A stretch of DNA of 7,085 bases. It comes from Burkholderia gladioli (GTDB taxonomy: Bacteria; Pseudomonadota; Gammaproteobacteria; Burkholderiales; Burkholderiaceae). The position numbers and the translations under genes are program-made. The DNA lies in NCBI GenBank assembly GCA_009914575.1, contig WNEB01000075.1, positions 1 to 7,085 of the forward strand, read 5' to 3'. The notes under the pieces were generated by a model, which searched no databases, was not told the origin of the DNA, and saw nothing but the letters and a program-made list of their open reading frames with translations. Shown one piece after another: positions 6,263 through 7,085 of this stretch (position 1 is its first letter; every line of letters starts with the position of its first letter).

Positions 6263-6773
6263 GTGAGCAATTTCATCATTCGCAAGGTCGCCGTGCTCGG
6301 CGCCGGCGTGATGGGCGCGCATATCGCCGCGCATCTCGTCAACGCGCGCGTCCCGGTGCTGCTGTTCGATCTGCCGGCCAAGGAAGGCCCGAAGAACGGC
6401 ATCGCGCTGAAGGCGATCGAGAATCTCAAGAAGCTGTCGCCCGCGCCGTTCGGCGTCAAGGGCGACGCGAAATACCTCGAACCGGCCAACTACGACGACG
6501 ACATCGCCAAGCTCGCCGAAATGCGACCTCGTGATCGAGGCGATCGCCGAGCGCATGGACTGGAAGCACGATCTCTACAAAAAGGTCGCGCCGCACCTCG
6601 GGCCGAACGCGATCTTCGCGTCGAACACCTCGGGCCAGTCGATCACGGCGCTGTCGGACGGTTTCGCCGACAAGCTGAAGGCGCGCTTCTGCGGCGTGCA
6701 CTTCTTCAATCCGCCGCGCTACATGCACCTCGGCGAACTGATCCCGACCGCCCACACGCGGCCCGAGATCTGA
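6263..6773 (+). pseudogene. 3-hydroxyacyl-CoA dehydrogenase, frameshifted and cut by an IS element
   Basis: This is the N-terminal NAD-binding domain of a 3-hydroxyacyl-CoA dehydrogenase, the third enzyme step of beta-oxidation. Close relatives in Burkholderia are long fusions (about 800 residues) with an enoyl-CoA hydratase part; only about 170 residues remain. GTG 6263 has a GGAGG site (6252-6256) 6 bases upstream. The Rossmann motif is VAVLGAGVMGAHIAAHLV (G13-x-G-x-x-G18), with D36 ending the second strand. After LAE (6518-6520) the frame breaks; the correct continuation CDLVIEAIAERMDWKHD starts at 6522, so one extra base lies in the AAA at 6519-6521. It then runs through NTSGQSIT and the catalytic-His region GVHFFNPPRYMHL to TRPEI, where the IS begins at 6771. 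The IS terminal TGA is the stop. The gene is non-functional on both counts unless the indel is an error. Confidence 0.85.
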
Positions 6774-7085
6774 TCTTGCCCCTGATTTACGGACACCTAT
6801 CTAAGCGACATTGGCCAGCTCGTACTGCTCTGGGCTGAGGTAGCCCAGGGTCGAGTGCAGCCGGATCCGATTGTAGTCAACCTCAATGTAGTCAAACACA
6901 TGAGCCTTGGCCTGCTCCCGTGTGGCGAGGTGTTCACCATGGATGGCCTCGACCTTCAGACTGTGGTTCCAACTCTCCATTGCTGCGTTGTCGTAGCAGT
7001 TGCCTCTGGCACTCATGCTGGCGATCAAAGCGTATTGCTCCAACAGGGCGCGGTGCTCGCGCGAGCAGTATTGGCTACCACGGTC
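6771..7085 (-). mobile_element. IS3-group insertion sequence, 3' end (runs off the window)
   Basis: Host coding sequence stops at GAGATC (6765-6770) and the next bases are TGATCTTGCCCC (6771-6782). From memory these closely match the ends of IS3-group elements (TGAT-C-T-x-CCC), and are followed by the short stretch GGACACCT-x-TCTAAGCGA before the end of orfB. Base composition drops from the strongly GC-rich host sequence to a more even mix. The transposase is read inward from the right, so 6771 is the downstream end of the element. The other end and any target duplication lie beyond 7085. Confidence 0.85.
6801..7085 (-). CDS. IS3-group transposase orfB, C-terminal part
   Basis: The minus-strand frame is open from 7085 to TAG 6803-6801, giving 94 residues that continue a protein starting outside the window. 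It reads [20 protein letters not shown], then [29 protein letters not shown], and [20 protein letters not shown]. These hold the second aspartate (in DRGSQY) and the glutamate (in [13 protein letters not shown]) of the DDE integrase catalytic triad, plus the YN-x-x-R-x-HSTLGY end typical of IS3-group transposases. An internal ATG at 7043 is not the start, since the conserved sequence extends upstream of it. No break is visible in this part, so the element could be active. Confidence 0.92.
   Translation of the reverse strand, partial: DRGSQYCSREHRALLEQYALIASMSARGNCYDNAAMESWNHSLKVEAIHGEHLATREQAKAHVFDYIEVDYNRIRLHSTLGYLSPEQYELANVA

Noticed and set aside
4357..6489. A 710-codon open frame on the minus strand opposite the acyl-CoA dehydrogenase.
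   Set aside because: It is antisense to a strongly conserved gene, its translation is a low-complexity mix of R, H, V and A as expected from GC-rich complementary codons, and it has no recognisable domain.
1..7085. CRISPR array, tRNA or rRNA gene, toxin-antitoxin pair, or phage-defence cassette.
   Set aside because: I found no regularly spaced repeats, no tRNA-like cloverleaf or rRNA sequence, and no small paired genes or defence domains in any frame.

Overview
The high-GC coding sequence, the codon use and the gene families point to a Burkholderia-type betaproteobacterium. Both ends of the window lie in insertion sequences (IS) and most host genes between them are broken. That pattern resembles a lineage under relaxed selection, such as an IS-rich host-restricted or symbiotic Burkholderia. 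The species is inferred; no marker gene here fixes it.

Layout. Positions 1 to about 654 hold the 5' part of an IS3-family element read on the minus strand: orfA, which carries a frameshift, and the start of orfB. Next to it, about 741-1003, is an orphan N-terminal DNA-binding domain of a phage Mu-type transposase. It abuts directly the C-terminal half of an AEC-family (auxin efflux carrier) transporter, about 1004-1537. A short GC-rich gap with a possible extended -10 promoter leads to an intact nudB (1739-2215, folate pathway Nudix hydrolase). The nudB stop overlaps an ATG that opens an 11-codon remnant, probably the start of a lost ybhP-like gene. This runs in the same frame, through a TAG, into a cardiolipin synthase B-like gene (clsB, 2245-3487) that lacks a normal start and has lost 2 bases just after its second HKD motif.

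After about 200 bases of non-coding sequence with hairpins and a promoter/operator-like inverted repeat comes a second group on the plus strand. It consists of a TetR-family regulator (3696-4319), a full-length acyl-CoA dehydrogenase of the large DmdC/FadE-like type (4375-6135), a strong 17-bp hairpin (6142-6182), and a 3-hydroxyacyl-CoA dehydrogenase gene (from 6263). The last gene is damaged twice: one extra base near 6521, and truncation at 6770 by an IS3-group element whose terminal TGA supplies the stop codon. That element fills 6771-7085 and shows the C-terminal end of its transposase on the minus strand.

Functionally, nudB and clsB form a housekeeping cluster (folate synthesis, membrane phospholipid synthesis) of which only nudB looks intact. 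tetR, the acyl-CoA dehydrogenase and the hydroxyacyl-CoA dehydrogenase look like a fatty-acid beta-oxidation operon under local TetR control whose third step has been destroyed. I see no convincing sign of a new defence, RNA or biosynthetic system. The interest lies in the chimeric junctions and layered gene decay.
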